64,000 nucleotides of DNA from Clostridium sp. KNHs205 (GTDB taxonomy: Bacteria > Bacillota > Clostridia > Lachnospirales > Lachnospiraceae). Positions within the stretch are counted from its first letter, which is position 1. Each line of letters begins with the position of its first letter. Below are positions 1 to 9,832 of the stretch, piece after piece. Where the stretch lies: the NCBI RefSeq assembly GCF_000702945.1, contig NZ_JNLE01000003.1, positions 3,457,501 to 3,521,500 of the forward strand. Reading direction: 5' to 3'. Made by a program: the position numbers and the translations under genes. The notes under the pieces were generated by a model. It did not search any database, was not told the origin of the DNA, and was given only the letters and a program-made list of their open reading frames with translations.

Positions 1-3000
1 CGTCAGCTACAGATACAGCCGATGAAAATTGGCCTGAAGGAAGATGGAAAATAGTTCATAGCATAGATGGCTTTAGTAATCCGGAAGGTATCTACAGTAA
101 GAGCAATATTTCAATGTCAGACCTGAAGTGTGATTTTAGTCTGCCGGGTAAATATGAAATCTATTATGAAGGTGTGTTACTGCGTACCATAATAGCTCAC
201 AGACAGCCCGTTGCTTACTTTACAGCTACTGTCAGCGGTCCTGCAATAACCGGTACTGCAGTAGAAGAACCGGGAGAGGAAGGTACTTCACAGGAAGCAG
301 GAACTGCACCGGACATGGTTACCGTTGAGACAGTTGGAGATGTGACGGTTGCAACAGGTGCTGCTGTAACTTACAATGATTTATCATATGATCCAGATGG
401 ATTCGGTCTGGATACCACTAAGACAGTCTGGAAGTACATTGATTTATCTGCTGAGAACCCTGCCTGGGTGATTTCAGCTTCACCGATTACAGTTATTGAA
501 CCTGATCATCGTTATTTGGTATCACTGATTGTAACGGACTTAAATGGAGCTGTCAGCAGTCCTTATACCAGACAGATAAGTTACAGTTATAAATATTATG
601 ATGAAGAAAAAGATTCATTGATTAAGCTCAGGCCATTTGCAGATTTCGAATTATCAGAAGCAACGCTGATAAAAGGAATTAAGAACACCCTTGTCTTAAC
701 AGAGAAAAGTTATGATATTTATGGTGAAGAGGTCACTGGTACCTATACAGTGACAAGAAATGGTGTGCCTTTTGAAAAGGAAATTTATGCAGGAACTGTA
801 ACAGGAAGTGCAATAACCAGCCAGGTTATTGACTTTAGCAGCGATCCGGCAGGAACTTACAAGATTAGTCTTAAGGTTACCAGTGTAAATGGTACTTCAG
901 AAGTCTTTGCAAGAACTGTTGAAGTAATCGATGATAAGACTGCACCTGTAGCAGTAGCTAATGTTGCGGACAACGCAACGATAGGAGATAATAAAGTAGT
1001 ACTTACCTTTAAGGATGCAGGTGGCAGTGGATTAAAGTCCCAGATGGTCAGTGTTGATACAAGCTCTGAGATATCCGAAGAAACTGTCTGGCTGGCACCG
1101 GGCAGTGATCTTACACGTACCGTATTATTACCAGGAGTAGGAATATACTATATTCATTATGAAGCAATTGATAATGCTGGCAATATTGGTCAGGGTACTT
1201 TAGGACCTATTACTTATAAGGATTCTACCGGCCCGGCTGTAAGCAGCAATATACCTGCCGGCTCAACCATTGAGGTAGGAAAAGTAGTATTAACCTTTAC
1301 AGACAGCAGCGGAATTAAAAAGCAGAAGGTATATATCAGTACAAGTGCTGAGCCTGTAGTAACGGACGCAGAAGGTTGGTCTGAGTACAGCGAAGCGGTG
1401 CAAAGAGAAGTGAAGTTTAAAGAGAACGGTACTTACTATATCCATTATTATGCACAGGATAATGAAAAGAATACCACTACAGGAATTATCGGGCCTTTCA
1501 CCTATGCAGATATAACTGGACCTTCTGTTACCGCTAGTATCAGTAACGATGTAACCACCGGTGACAAAGAAATAGTTATAAGCTTTCATGACGAAGGAAG
1601 CAATGAACCAATTGCTTATAAAGTGATTATCACAAAATCCACAGAAACTCCTTCTGATACAGAAAAGTGGATTGAAGGCACAGCACCTGATGTTAAATTC
1701 ACCTTCCCGGAAGACGGGACTTATTATATCCATTATAAAGCAGTAGATGCAGCAGGCAACGAAAGCAGCGGATATTTAGGACCCTTTACTTATGTTGGTA
1801 CAATACCTTATATTGCAGATATCATATCACCTGTTAACGGCGAAGTAAATGCTTCTGTTAATACCCTTGTAAGCTTTAAAGCAAGTGAGAATGTTGTGAA
1901 AGGAAATGGATATCTAACAGTTTATAATTCCAACACCGGAAAGAAATATACAGATATCCACAGCAGTAACAATAAAGTTAAGGTTAATGGTAACAAAGTA
2001 ACTGTTGAACTTCCAAAGACTTTAGACTATGAAACCGGTTATTATATTAAACTTGACACAAACTTTATTAAGAGTGTAACAAATAATGCAATGGCTGAAT
2101 TCGGTTCTAAGAGTACCTGGTCTTTTACAACTGCTAAAAAAGATAATACAACAACAGAGGATGATGTTAAGATTCTAAGATGTGAGGCTTATCAGATTAT
2201 TGATAATGTAACCAGCTATCCTCAGGTAATACCTGATTCAGAAGAAGAGAAGACCTTTACTGTTTATTCAGAAGACGGTGTACTTTATATATTACCCGTA
2301 TTGAATGCTGCAGCAGAAAACATCGATGTATCAGGCACAGATTGTGAAGTTGAACTTTTAAATAATCCGCTAAGGATTAAAGTTACATACGACAGTACGA
2401 AAGCAAACCCTTCCGTAACGGTTAAATTTAGTGATAACAACAGCTATACCTTAAAGATTAAGAAGCTGGATAAAGATTTAAAGGCAGAGATTAAGGTTGA
2501 TACTACAGCAGTAACTGCATCTGTTGGAAACAGTAATCTTCTGAATACAGTTGATATCTCGGCTGATGTTGCAGATGGAAACGTTTCTTCCATCAAGGTT
2601 CTGCTGTTAATCCGTGAACCCCAGAAAACAGAAGAAAAAGATGCATTGAAAGCATATGTAGATGGGTTATTTGGAAATAGTACAAGCTTTTTCTTTGATG
2701 CAACTCTGATAAAAACTGTTACTTATGATGGATTTGAGAATGATTCGGAAATATCCAATACCCAGGAACCGGTAACTATCATGATAGACATACCTGCTTC
2801 TTATAGGATGGGTTATAACTATCAGGTTGTCAGATACCATGCAGGTGTAAGCGAGAATATGCCTACAACTGTTATTAATAACGGTACTCAGTTACAATTT
2901 GAGACGGATAGATTTTCCACTTATGGTGTTGTATACACTACTGCAGCAACAGAAGGACAGACGGATACCGGAAACAGCAGTACTCCAAGCATTCCCAAAG

Positions 3001-3956
3001 AAATCAGTGTTCCGGAGACAATAACAGCCACAGCTGGACAGATAACTTCTGTTGAGATTAAAAATCTTCCGGAAGGTGCTTCTGTTGAATATCATGTGTC
3101 CACACCTACCTATATCAGCGTAGATGCAAATGGTATTATTTTTGCCAAGAAAACAGGAAAAGCTGTTCTTATGGCTGCAGTAAGAAATAAAGCAACAACA
3201 AAAGTATATACAATCCGGGTTAATGTCCAGTCGGCTGTTAAACCTACAAAAGTTGGTTTCATTCAGTATTATAACAGCCTTGTAAATGTCGATAATATCA
3301 ATTACCGTATTACAAAGGATGCCAGTGAGACTGCTAACGGTACAGTGGCAGTAGCAAATAACCAGGTAAATGAGAAACTGCCTGTAAAGGTTACCATACC
3401 TGCAGTAGTTACAATCAACGGTAAGAAATATAATGTTACTTCCGTTGACGAAAGTGCTTTTTATATGGTATCAAGATTGGTATCTGTATCATTACCAAGC
3501 ACAGTCACCGATATTTCTTCAACTGCCTTTACCGGCAGTAAAAACCTTGTAGCCTTTAAGGTAGATGCTAAGAATCCTAATTTCTCAGCAAGAAATTCCA
3601 TGCTGCTTGATAAGGCGGGAACCACCCTGTTATCTTATCCATCTGCTACAGGTAAGATTACAGTAGACAGTAAGATCAAGGTCATAGGAGCATATGCCTT
3701 TAGTGTAAACAAAGGATTAAAAGAGGTAATTATACCTGCTACTGTAAAAGAAATCCGCGGCTGCGCTTTTGCTCACTCGGGACTTGTAAAAGCAACCTTT
3801 AAGAGCAATACAGCGCCGGTTATGCCATACCCTTGTGTGTTTGAAGATATCAATGCAAAAGGTGTTATCTATGTACCGAAGAAAGTATTAAAAAGCTATA
3901 GAAGTTTATTTACAGATTTTAGCATGCCTTCGGGGGTTACAGTAAAGGCGAAATAA
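1..3956 (+). CDS. Large secreted Ig-like and leucine-rich-repeat surface protein (5' end outside window)
   Basis: The reading frame is open from position 3 to the stop at 3954-3956, so the true start lies upstream of the window and the ATG at 114 is only internal. About 1,317 residues are visible. At least three repeats of about 95-100 residues end in a YYIHY...A.D..GN...G..GPFTY pattern, as in bacterial Ig-like surface domains. An SbsA-like Ig domain (Big_5 style) follows, then a Big_2-like segment, and the C-terminus carries BspA-type leucine-rich repeats (for example LVSVSLPSTVTDISSTAF). No sortase motif or membrane anchor is visible at the C-terminus. It is probably an extracellular adhesion or substrate-binding protein; the ligand is unknown. 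Confidence 0.8.
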   Translation, partial: SATDTADENWPEGRWKIVHSIDGFSNPEGIYSKSNISMSDLKCDFSLPGKYEIYYEGVLLRTIIAHRQPVAYFTATVSGPAITGTAVEEPGEEGTSQEAGTAPDMVTVETVGDVTVATGAAVTYNDLSYDPDGFGLDTTKTVWKYIDLSAENPAWVISASPITVIEPDHRYLVSLIVTDLNGAVSSPYTRQISYSYKYYDEEKDSLIKLRPFADFELSEATLIKGIKNTLVLTEKSYDIYGEEVTGTYTVTRNGVPFEKEIYAGTVTGSAITSQVIDFSSDPAGTYKISLKVTSVNGTSEVFARTVEVIDDKTAPVAVANVADNATIGDNKVVLTFKDAGGSGLKSQMVSVDTSSEISEETVWLAPGSDLTRTVLLPGVGIYYIHYEAIDNAGNIGQGTLGPITYKDSTGPAVSSNIPAGSTIEVGKVVLTFTDSSGIKKQKVYISTSAEPVVTDAEGWSEYSEAVQREVKFKENGTYYIHYYAQDNEKNTTTGIIGPFTYADITGPSVTASISNDVTTGDKEIVISFHDEGSNEPIAYKVIITKSTETPSDTEKWIEGTAPDVKFTFPEDGTYYIHYKAVDAAGNESSGYLGPFTYVGTIPYIADIISPVNGEVNASVNTLVSFKASENVVKGNGYLTVYNSNTGKKYTDIHSSNNKVKVNGNKVTVELPKTLDYETGYYIKLDTNFIKSVTNNAMAEFGSKSTWSFTTAKKDNTTTEDDVKILRCEAYQIIDNVTSYPQVIPDSEEEKTFTVYSEDGVLYILPVLNAAAENIDVSGTDCEVELLNNPLRIKVTYDSTKANPSVTVKFSDNNSYTLKIKKLDKDLKAEIKVDTTAVTASVGNSNLLNTVDISADVADGNVSSIKVLLLIREPQKTEEKDALKAYVDGLFGNSTSFFFDATLIKTVTYDGFENDSEISNTQEPVTIMIDIPASYRMGYNYQVVRYHAGVSENMPTTVINNGTQLQFETDRFSTYGVVYTTAATEGQTDTGNSSTPSIPKEISVPETITATAGQITSVEIKNLPEGASVEYHVSTPTYISVDANGIIFAKKTGKAVLMAAVRNKATTKVYTIRVNVQSAVKPTKVGFIQYYNSLVNVDNINYRITKDASETANGTVAVANNQVNEKLPVKVTIPAVVTINGKKYNVTSVDESAFYMVSRLVSVSLPSTVTDISSTAFTGSKNLVAFKVDAKNPNFSARNSMLLDKAGTTLLSYPSATGKITVDSKIKVIGAYAFSVNKGLKEVIIPATVKEIRGCAFAHSGLVKATFKSNTAPVMPYPCVFEDINAKGVIYVPKKVLKSYRSLFTDFSMPSGVTVKAK

Positions 3957-4033
3957 ATGCAACATAGATTGATGCAAAATGAATGAAAGGCTGGCTGAGG
4001 CTTGCTAACCGTCTATTCTTGTACTGTCTGAAA

Positions 4034-4105
4034 GATACTTGCCGATTTTGTGTACAGAAGCGTACAATATATGTACGATTGCTGTAGGCTTAATCGGCAA
4101 TATCT
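4034..4105 (+). terminator. Probable terminator after the surface protein gene
   Basis: TTGCCGATT at 4039-4047 pairs with AATCGGCAA at 4092-4100, and flanking GATA/TATC extends the stem. The long loop holds smaller GTAC-containing repeats. A T-rich tail follows. It lies about 80 bases after the stop codon of the preceding gene. Confidence 0.45.
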
Positions 4106-4209
4106 TTATATTCTCTATTTACTTTTACCTATAATTATATAATAATGTAAGATAGAATGAAATCCGGCATTACCGGAGCATATATGAGAAAAGAGAGGAA
4201 TATTTTTTG

Positions 4210-4956
4210 ATGCGCAATATTAAACTGGTACTGGAGTATGATGGTTCGAGGTATGACGGCTGGCAGAAGCAGCCTGGAAATAATAAAAGTATAACGATTC
4301 AGGACAAGCTGGAAAGTATACTTAGTAAAATGGAAAATGAAAAGGTCGAGGTAATTGGTGCAGCAAGAACGGAAGCAGGTGTTCATGCCTATGGACAGAT
4401 AGCCAATTTTAAGACTAATTCAGATATGAAGTTATATGAGATCAAGCATTATTTGAACCGTTATCTGCCAAGAGATATTGCTGTATTGGAGGTATTTGAG
4501 GTACCGGACCGATTCCACAGCAGTTTTAATGCAAAGGCGTTTCAATATGTTTATAAAATAACGATGGGTGAAGTACCTTCTGTTTTCGATCGAAAATACA
4601 ACTATTATTGTTTTCATAAGCTGGATGTATCACTTATGAGAAAAGCTGCAGAAAAGCTGGTGGGAGAGCATGATTTTAAAGCATTCTCTGATAATAGACG
4701 AATGAAGAAGTCAACGGTCAGAGTAATGAAGAATATTCAGATTAAATCAGATATCAATTCAGTGGACATTATTATGGAAGCAGATGACTTCTGGCCTAAT
4801 ATGGCAAGAATCATAGCCGGAACCTTAATGGAAATCGGTGAAGGTAAGATTGTACCTGAGTATCTGGATGAAATCCTGTTAAGCGGCGAGAGAAATAAAG
4901 CCGGCGAAACTGCTGAAGCCAGGGGACTTTTTCTCCAGGATGTAAAATACGAATAA
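4210..4956 (+). CDS. truA: tRNA pseudouridine synthase A family protein with variant active site
   Basis: This is a 248-residue TruA-family protein. TruA isomerises uridine at tRNA positions 38-40. The N-terminus (LVLEYDGSRYDGWQKQP) and the central ARTEAGVHAYGQ segment are typical in layout. The family motif is normally GRTDAGVHA, in which the Asp is the catalytic nucleophile. Here the segment reads AARTEAGVHA, so Gly is Ala and the catalytic Asp is Glu (residue 55). Length is normal and the frame is intact. The ATG at 4210 is preferred over the TTG directly before it (4207); GAGAGGA lies about 12 bases upstream. It could be a diverged paralogue whose canonical copy lies elsewhere. Confidence 0.85.
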   Translation: MRNIKLVLEYDGSRYDGWQKQPGNNKSITIQDKLESILSKMENEKVEVIGAARTEAGVHAYGQIANFKTNSDMKLYEIKHYLNRYLPRDIAVLEVFEVPDRFHSSFNAKAFQYVYKITMGEVPSVFDRKYNYYCFHKLDVSLMRKAAEKLVGEHDFKAFSDNRRMKKSTVRVMKNIQIKSDINSVDIIMEADDFWPNMARIIAGTLMEIGEGKIVPEYLDEILLSGERNKAGETAEARGLFLQDVKYE

Positions 4957-5066
4957 ATAGTTTCTGGATGTTGTCTGATTAGTTCAATAAAAAAGTATAA
5001 TTAATATAGTTACTTAAAATTAGTTAATGTTAACAAAATATTAGCTAAATTTAGTATGTTTTCACA

Positions 5067-5095
5067 TTGATTATCCTTCGAAAAAACGCTATAAT
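5067..5095 (+). promoter_or_regulatory. Sigma-A type promoter for the LacI-family regulator
   Basis: TTGATT (5067-5072), a 17-base spacer and a perfect TATAAT (5090-5095) lie 36 bases before the regulator start codon. An AT-rich tract precedes it. Confidence 0.7.
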
Positions 5096-5131
5096 TTATA
5101 TCAGGATGCGGATAATAAAACGGAGGGTTAT

Positions 5132-6142
5132 ATGAAGAACGTAACTATGAAGGATATTGCTCAAAGATTGAATATTAGTACTGTTACGGTCTCAAAAGCA
5201 CTATCAGATAAAGATGGAGTGAGCGAAGAGTTAAAGGATAAAATCAAAAAGCTCTCGGAGGAAATGGGATACCGTTATAATACACTTGCTAAAAACATGA
5301 AAGAAGGCAAGAGCTATAATGTTGGTATAATCGTAGCGGACAGGTTTATCCGGGACGATGGTGATGCATTCTATCTTAAGATGTACCAGAGTGTTATCAA
5401 AGCTCTGTCAAAGGTAGGCTACTATGGAATCATGGAAATTATAACCCGTGATACAGAGAAAAAGCTGCTGTTGCCTAATGTTATCCAGAATAATAAGGTT
5501 GACGGTGTAATAGTACTTGGACAGATGAGCTTTGAGTATGTAAGTCTTATAAACAGTATGGCTATACCATTGGTATTCCTGGATTTCTATGATGAACTGC
5601 TTGAAATCGATTCTGTGGTCAGTGACAGTTTTTATGGATCTTTTATTATGACGAATCATCTGATAGCGCAGGGACATAAAGACATTGCATTTGTGGGCAA
5701 TATCTTATCCACCAGCAGTATTCTCGACAGATATCTTGGTTATTACAAATCCCTGCTTTCCAATGGAATCAAATTAAGGGAAGAGTGGGTGTTGGCAGAC
5801 CGCAGTGATGAAGGTTCCTATATAAATATAGAGTTTCCGGAAAAGATGCCAACAGCATTTGTCTGTAATAATGATGGTGTTGCTTATCTGTTAATTAATA
5901 AATTAAAGAAAAAGGGTTATAAGGTTCCAGAAGATATATCTGTTGTAGGTTTTGACAATTACATCTATGCAACGCTTTCAAGTCCGAAGCTGACAACGGT
6001 TGAGGTTGATATCCAAGCGATGTCAGAGCAGGCAGTTGAGGCAATTATCAGCAAAATAGAGAGAGATAATTACAGAATAGGAAGAGTGGTAATAAATGGA
6101 AAGCTTATTATCAGGGATTCTGTTAAAAAAATAAATAGCTAA
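5132..6142 (+). CDS. LacI/GalR-family transcriptional regulator
   Basis: The protein has 336 residues. The N-terminal helix-turn-helix is clear (VTMKDIAQRLNISTVTVSKAL, residues 4-24), followed by a hinge and a periplasmic-binding-protein-like sensor domain that ends in the typical TTVEVDIQAMSEQAVEAI segment. CGGAGGG lies at good spacing before ATG 5132. It is transcribed towards the sugar transporter genes that follow, and an 18-base palindrome lies just before the first of them, so it probably represses that operon in the absence of a sugar ligand. The ligand cannot be read from sequence. Confidence 0.9.
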   Translation: MKNVTMKDIAQRLNISTVTVSKALSDKDGVSEELKDKIKKLSEEMGYRYNTLAKNMKEGKSYNVGIIVADRFIRDDGDAFYLKMYQSVIKALSKVGYYGIMEIITRDTEKKLLLPNVIQNNKVDGVIVLGQMSFEYVSLINSMAIPLVFLDFYDELLEIDSVVSDSFYGSFIMTNHLIAQGHKDIAFVGNILSTSSILDRYLGYYKSLLSNGIKLREEWVLADRSDEGSYINIEFPEKMPTAFVCNNDGVAYLLINKLKKKGYKVPEDISVVGFDNYIYATLSSPKLTTVEVDIQAMSEQAVEAIISKIERDNYRIGRVVINGKLIIRDSVKKINS

Positions 6143-6191
6143 TAAGTACATGGTGAATTTTGCTTATTGTAAAGCTTCATTATTTTATATC

Positions 6192-6250
6192 ATACGTATA
6201 ATCATAAAAGAGAGCCTTGGCTCTCTTTTATGATTATACGTATATTTTTT
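6192..6250 (+). terminator. Very strong intrinsic terminator
   Basis: A perfect 25-base-pair inverted repeat (arms 6192-6216 and 6219-6243) with only two bases between the arms is followed by a T-run. It separates the regulator from the transporter operon. Confidence 0.9.
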
Positions 6251-6390
6251 TATTTTGATTAGATAGTAATTAAGAAAAAATTCCTACTGCTTATGGTGTT
6301 TAAAATTTACAGTATATGTATATTTGAAAAAAAATAAGCCAAAATATAGGAGAGAATCTTTATATAAGAATATTTGTATTTAGATTACTA

Positions 6391-6408
6391 TAAGTTATCG
6401 ATAACTTA
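6391..6408. promoter_or_regulatory. Probable LacI-family operator upstream of the sugar transporter
   Basis: TAAGTTATCGATAACTTA is a perfect 18-base palindrome with a central CG step, the usual form of a LacI/GalR operator. It ends 31 bases before the binding-protein start codon and is the obvious target of the regulator encoded at 5132-6142. The rest of the region 6251-6390 is AT-rich leader in which I see no confident promoter. Confidence 0.65.
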
Positions 6409-6439
6409 AAATTACCTAACCAAGGGAGGTTACATCGTA

Positions 6440-7858
6440 ATGAAGAAAATTTTCTTGAAACAATTTGTTTGTGTAATGTTAGTTGCCGTAATGGTGTTTT
6501 CACTTGCAGCCTGTGGTAATAAAAACCAGGGAAACAACAATAACACTACTCCGACTCCTACAAGTACAACAGGTAATAACAACAATACAGGCAATGGAAT
6601 ACCAACAATTGATGCTGTTAAGCTGGGAGAAGATTATAAAGATCTATCCGCTACTATCAAAGTATTAACTCACAGAACCGATATCGTAGATACCAAGTTC
6701 AAAGATTATATTACTGAATTTCAAAAACTCTATCCAAACATAAAGATAGAATATGAAGCAGTTACTAACTATGCAGATGATGTTACCATAAGACTTACCA
6801 CCGGTAACTGGGGTGATATCATGATGATTCCCACCACAGTAGATAAGAAAGAATTACCGAATCTTTTCCAGTCCTTTGGTACTACAGATAAAATAGGTGC
6901 GAATTATGAATTTATCAATAATTTTGCCTTAGATGGTCAGGTATATGGTATTGCTTCCACCGGTAATGCCCAAGGTGTAGTTTATAATAAAAAAGTATTT
7001 TCTGATGCAGGTATAAAAGACCTTCCAAAGACACCTGACGAATTCCTGGACGCTCTTAAGAAAATCAAAGATAAAACAAAAGCGATTCCTTTATATACGA
7101 ATTTTGCTGCCGGCTGGACTATGGGTGCCTGGGATGCATATATTGGCGGTTCAGCAACAGGCGATCCTGATTTTATGAATAATAAATTGGTCCATGGAAA
7201 TAACCCTTTCACTGACAGAGGTGACCAGACAGGACCTTATGCAGTATATTACACACTGTATGAAGCTGTAAAAAGAGGTCTGGTTGAAGAAGATCCCACG
7301 ACGACAGACTGGGAAGGCAGTAAAGGTATGATTAACAGAGGTGAAATCGGAACCATGGTGCTCGGCTCCTGGGCAGTGGTTCAGATGCAGCAGGCAGGCG
7401 ATAATGCTGAAGATATCGGTTATATGCCCTTCCCCATCTCAGTAAATGGAAAGCAATACGCATCTGCAGGACCTGATTATTGCTACGGAATCAATGCGAA
7501 ATCTTCTGATGACAATAAAATCGCTTCCTTGCTCTATGTTAAATGGTTAACTGAAAAATCTAATTTTGCTTATGATGAGGGTGGTATTCCTATTGTAAAG
7601 GGGGCTGAGTATCCTGCAGTGCTTGATGCCTTTAAGGATGTAGAATTAGTAGTTGATAATCCGGCTCCTGCTGGTGAAGAGACACTTTTTAATGATCTCA
7701 ATACAAAATCAGAGGTTGGTTTAAATGCTGATAATACCCATGTTCAGGCAGTTGTTGAAGCTGCGCTTAGCGGTACGCCTCTGAAAGATATTATTGATGA
7801 ATGGAATACAAAATGGACAGATACTCAGAAGGAACTGGATATCAAAGTTAACGAATAA
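6440..7858 (+). CDS. Sugar ABC transporter substrate-binding lipoprotein (CUT1 family)
   Basis: The protein has 472 residues. A lipoprotein signal peptide ends in LAAC (Cys about residue 25) and is followed by an Asn/Thr/Pro-rich linker. The rest matches family 1 extracellular solute-binding proteins (for example KIKYEA-like segment IKIEYEAVTNYADDVTIRL and WAVVQMQQAGD). It would be anchored outside the membrane and deliver an oligosaccharide to the permeases at 7948 and 8928. GGGAGG precedes ATG 6440. Substrate is unassigned; the nearby GH127 gene suggests arabinose-containing sugars. Confidence 0.9.
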   Translation: MKKIFLKQFVCVMLVAVMVFSLAACGNKNQGNNNNTTPTPTSTTGNNNNTGNGIPTIDAVKLGEDYKDLSATIKVLTHRTDIVDTKFKDYITEFQKLYPNIKIEYEAVTNYADDVTIRLTTGNWGDIMMIPTTVDKKELPNLFQSFGTTDKIGANYEFINNFALDGQVYGIASTGNAQGVVYNKKVFSDAGIKDLPKTPDEFLDALKKIKDKTKAIPLYTNFAAGWTMGAWDAYIGGSATGDPDFMNNKLVHGNNPFTDRGDQTGPYAVYYTLYEAVKRGLVEEDPTTTDWEGSKGMINRGEIGTMVLGSWAVVQMQQAGDNAEDIGYMPFPISVNGKQYASAGPDYCYGINAKSSDDNKIASLLYVKWLTEKSNFAYDEGGIPIVKGAEYPAVLDAFKDVELVVDNPAPAGEETLFNDLNTKSEVGLNADNTHVQAVVEAALSGTPLKDIIDEWNTKWTDTQKELDIKVNE

Positions 7859-7884
7859 TTCTTAAAAATTTCATAAAGAAAGTG

Positions 7885-7923
7885 CTTTTGCAAAAGGCGG
7901 CTAAGTCCGTACTTTTGCAAAAG
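7885..7923. repeat. Pair of identical 12-base palindromes between binding-protein and permease genes
   Basis: CTTTTGCAAAAG occurs at 7885-7896 and again at 7912-7923. Each copy is self-complementary, and the two can also pair with each other as a 12-bp stem with a 15-base loop. It may stabilise the binding-protein message or dampen read-through into the permeases; a protein-binding role is also possible. Confidence 0.6.
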
Positions 7924-7947
7924 TTTTCTGTTGACAGGAGGGTATCA

Positions 7948-8931
7948 ATGAGTGATGCAGGGTCTCTAACACCAAAAGAACCATTTAGCCTGAAAAAATG
8001 GCTGGGCAGAAGAAAAGTACAGAGAATGATTATTATAATAAGCTTTATGTTCATACCGGTGCTTTTGCTGTTTACCTTTACTTATCTGCCGTTTTTTAAT
8101 ATGATACGGTTTAGTTTATATGATATGAAATATATTGGAAGCAGAACGTTTGTGGGATTAGATAATTATATGGAGGTATTGACGAGAAAGGATATACTTC
8201 AGACCTTTAAGCTAAGTTTGTATTATATGGGAGCATCCATAATACAGTTAGCTCTTGCACTTTATTTTGCCACCTTATTAAGCTTTAAGACCAAGGCCGG
8301 AGGCTTTTTTAAAGGTGCAATCTTTTTCCCCTATCTGGTATGCGGAATTGCAGTAGGATTTATTTTTAAGTTCTTTTATACCAGAGGCTTTGTTCTTGAT
8401 ACGGTTCTGTCCTGGATTGGTTTCTCCACAGACAGTCTGCCTTATTGGCTGAAAGATACGAAAATCAATAACTACTCTCTGGCAGCTACGTCAATCTGGC
8501 GTTATATGGGGCAGAATATGGTGTTATTCATTGGAGCTATCATGTCCGTGGATAATGATTTGTATGAAGCCTCCGGACTTGACGGAGCAAATAGATGGCA
8601 GCAGTTTCGATATATCATCATGCCCAGTATTCAAACAATAATCATGCTTAATCTGATACTATCCATTACTGGTTCATTAAGTGCCTTCGAACCTCCTTTT
8701 GTTATTACGGGAGGAACTTTTGGTACCTCCACCTATTTCCTGATGATGCACAACATCGCCCATAGGTATCAGAAGGTAGGTCTTGCTTCGGCTATGGCTG
8801 TATTTCTAATGATAATTATTGTTATTGTAACGATATTACAGAGAGTCGGATTTTCACTTGCCGGTGATAATGACAGTGATGTATCTAAAAAAACAGCAAG
8901 AAAATTGGGTAAAAAGGAGGGTTCAAAATGA
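7948..8931 (+). CDS. Sugar ABC transporter permease (CUT1, first subunit)
   Basis: The protein has 327 residues with about six transmembrane segments. The EAA-type loop for ATPase contact is visible (EASGLDGANRWQQFRYIIMP). The start is set at ATG 7948 because AGGAGGG lies directly before it; an earlier in-frame GTG at 7882 sits inside the palindromic repeat and has no ribosome site. It overlaps the next permease by four bases, so the two are translationally coupled. No ATPase gene lies nearby; CUT1 systems in Firmicutes commonly use a shared MsmX-type ATPase encoded elsewhere. Confidence 0.9.
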   Translation: MSDAGSLTPKEPFSLKKWLGRRKVQRMIIIISFMFIPVLLLFTFTYLPFFNMIRFSLYDMKYIGSRTFVGLDNYMEVLTRKDILQTFKLSLYYMGASIIQLALALYFATLLSFKTKAGGFFKGAIFFPYLVCGIAVGFIFKFFYTRGFVLDTVLSWIGFSTDSLPYWLKDTKINNYSLAATSIWRYMGQNMVLFIGAIMSVDNDLYEASGLDGANRWQQFRYIIMPSIQTIIMLNLILSITGSLSAFEPPFVITGGTFGTSTYFLMMHNIAHRYQKVGLASAMAVFLMIIIVIVTILQRVGFSLAGDNDSDVSKKTARKLGKKEGSK

Positions 8932-9776
8932 CCTTCGTTCAGAGATTTGGATATTTCCTGCGAGTTCTGATAAAATACGCCTCTCTTATCCTTATGGCTT
9001 TTATATCGATACTTCCTATAGTAGTCTGTGTTATTACAGCGTTTAAAACTGACAGCGAATATAGATCCACCAATGTAATGACTTTGCCGGAGAGTTGGGG
9101 GTACTTTGATAATTTTCAGATTGCCTGGCAGAAAGCCAATATGAATGTTGCTTTTTTTAATTCAGCTCTTGTACTGGTCGTTGTACTGGCAGGTTCCATT
9201 ATGTTTGGAACCATGCTGGCTTATATACTTAACCGGTTTTCGTTTCCGGGCAACAACCTGCTGCGTAATCTGTTCCTTTTTGCAACATTGATTCCGGGAA
9301 TTGCAACCCAGGTAACAGTTTATCAGATAATGTATAAGTTAAATCTCATTAATTCACTGCCGGGTTATATGATACTGTTAATGGGAGCGGATGTTATCGG
9401 AATCTATATCTTCATTCAGTTTTTTGAGAATATACCCCTTTCGCTGGATGAATCAGCTATCATGGATGGAGCCACCTATTTTGGTGTATTCTTTAAAATA
9501 TTACTGCCCTTATTAAAACCTGCTATTATTACGGTAATGATCTTAAAAGGGGTTGGTACCTATAATGAATATTATATGTCTAACCTCTACCTGCAGACGA
9601 AAACAACACTTGTTACCGTATCAACTTCCCTTTTTACTTTTACGGGACCCTTAGGCAGCCAGTATAATTATATCTGTGCCGGTGTATTGATTACTATGAT
9701 ACCTGCACTTATTATTTTTATATTAGCCCAGAAGCAGATTTACAGCGGATTAACAAATGGAGCTGTAAAGGGATAG
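8928..9776 (+). CDS. Sugar ABC transporter permease (CUT1, second subunit)
   Basis: The protein has 282 residues and six predicted membrane spans. The EAA loop reads DESAIMDGATYFGVFFKILLPLLKP. The start ATG overlaps the stop of the preceding permease (ATGA), with AAGGAGG upstream. It forms the heterodimeric channel with the 7948 product and receives substrate from the 6440 lipoprotein. Confidence 0.9.
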   Translation: MTFVQRFGYFLRVLIKYASLILMAFISILPIVVCVITAFKTDSEYRSTNVMTLPESWGYFDNFQIAWQKANMNVAFFNSALVLVVVLAGSIMFGTMLAYILNRFSFPGNNLLRNLFLFATLIPGIATQVTVYQIMYKLNLINSLPGYMILLMGADVIGIYIFIQFFENIPLSLDESAIMDGATYFGVFFKILLPLLKPAIITVMILKGVGTYNEYYMSNLYLQTKTTLVTVSTSLFTFTGPLGSQYNYICAGVLITMIPALIIFILAQKQIYSGLTNGAVKG

Positions 9777-9832
9777 CTAAATAGCCGGTTAACACATCAG
9801 TTGAAGTACGAACCCATATAAAATATTGACTA

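Noticed and set aside
1290..1733. 147-residue minus-strand frame inside the surface protein gene
   Set aside because: It is a shadow of the Ig-like repeats, has no ribosome site and no recognisable domain.
7882..7947. Longer N-terminus for the first CUT1 permease
   Set aside because: The extension translates the palindromic repeat and starts at an unsupported GTG; a strong ribosome site lies before ATG 7948.
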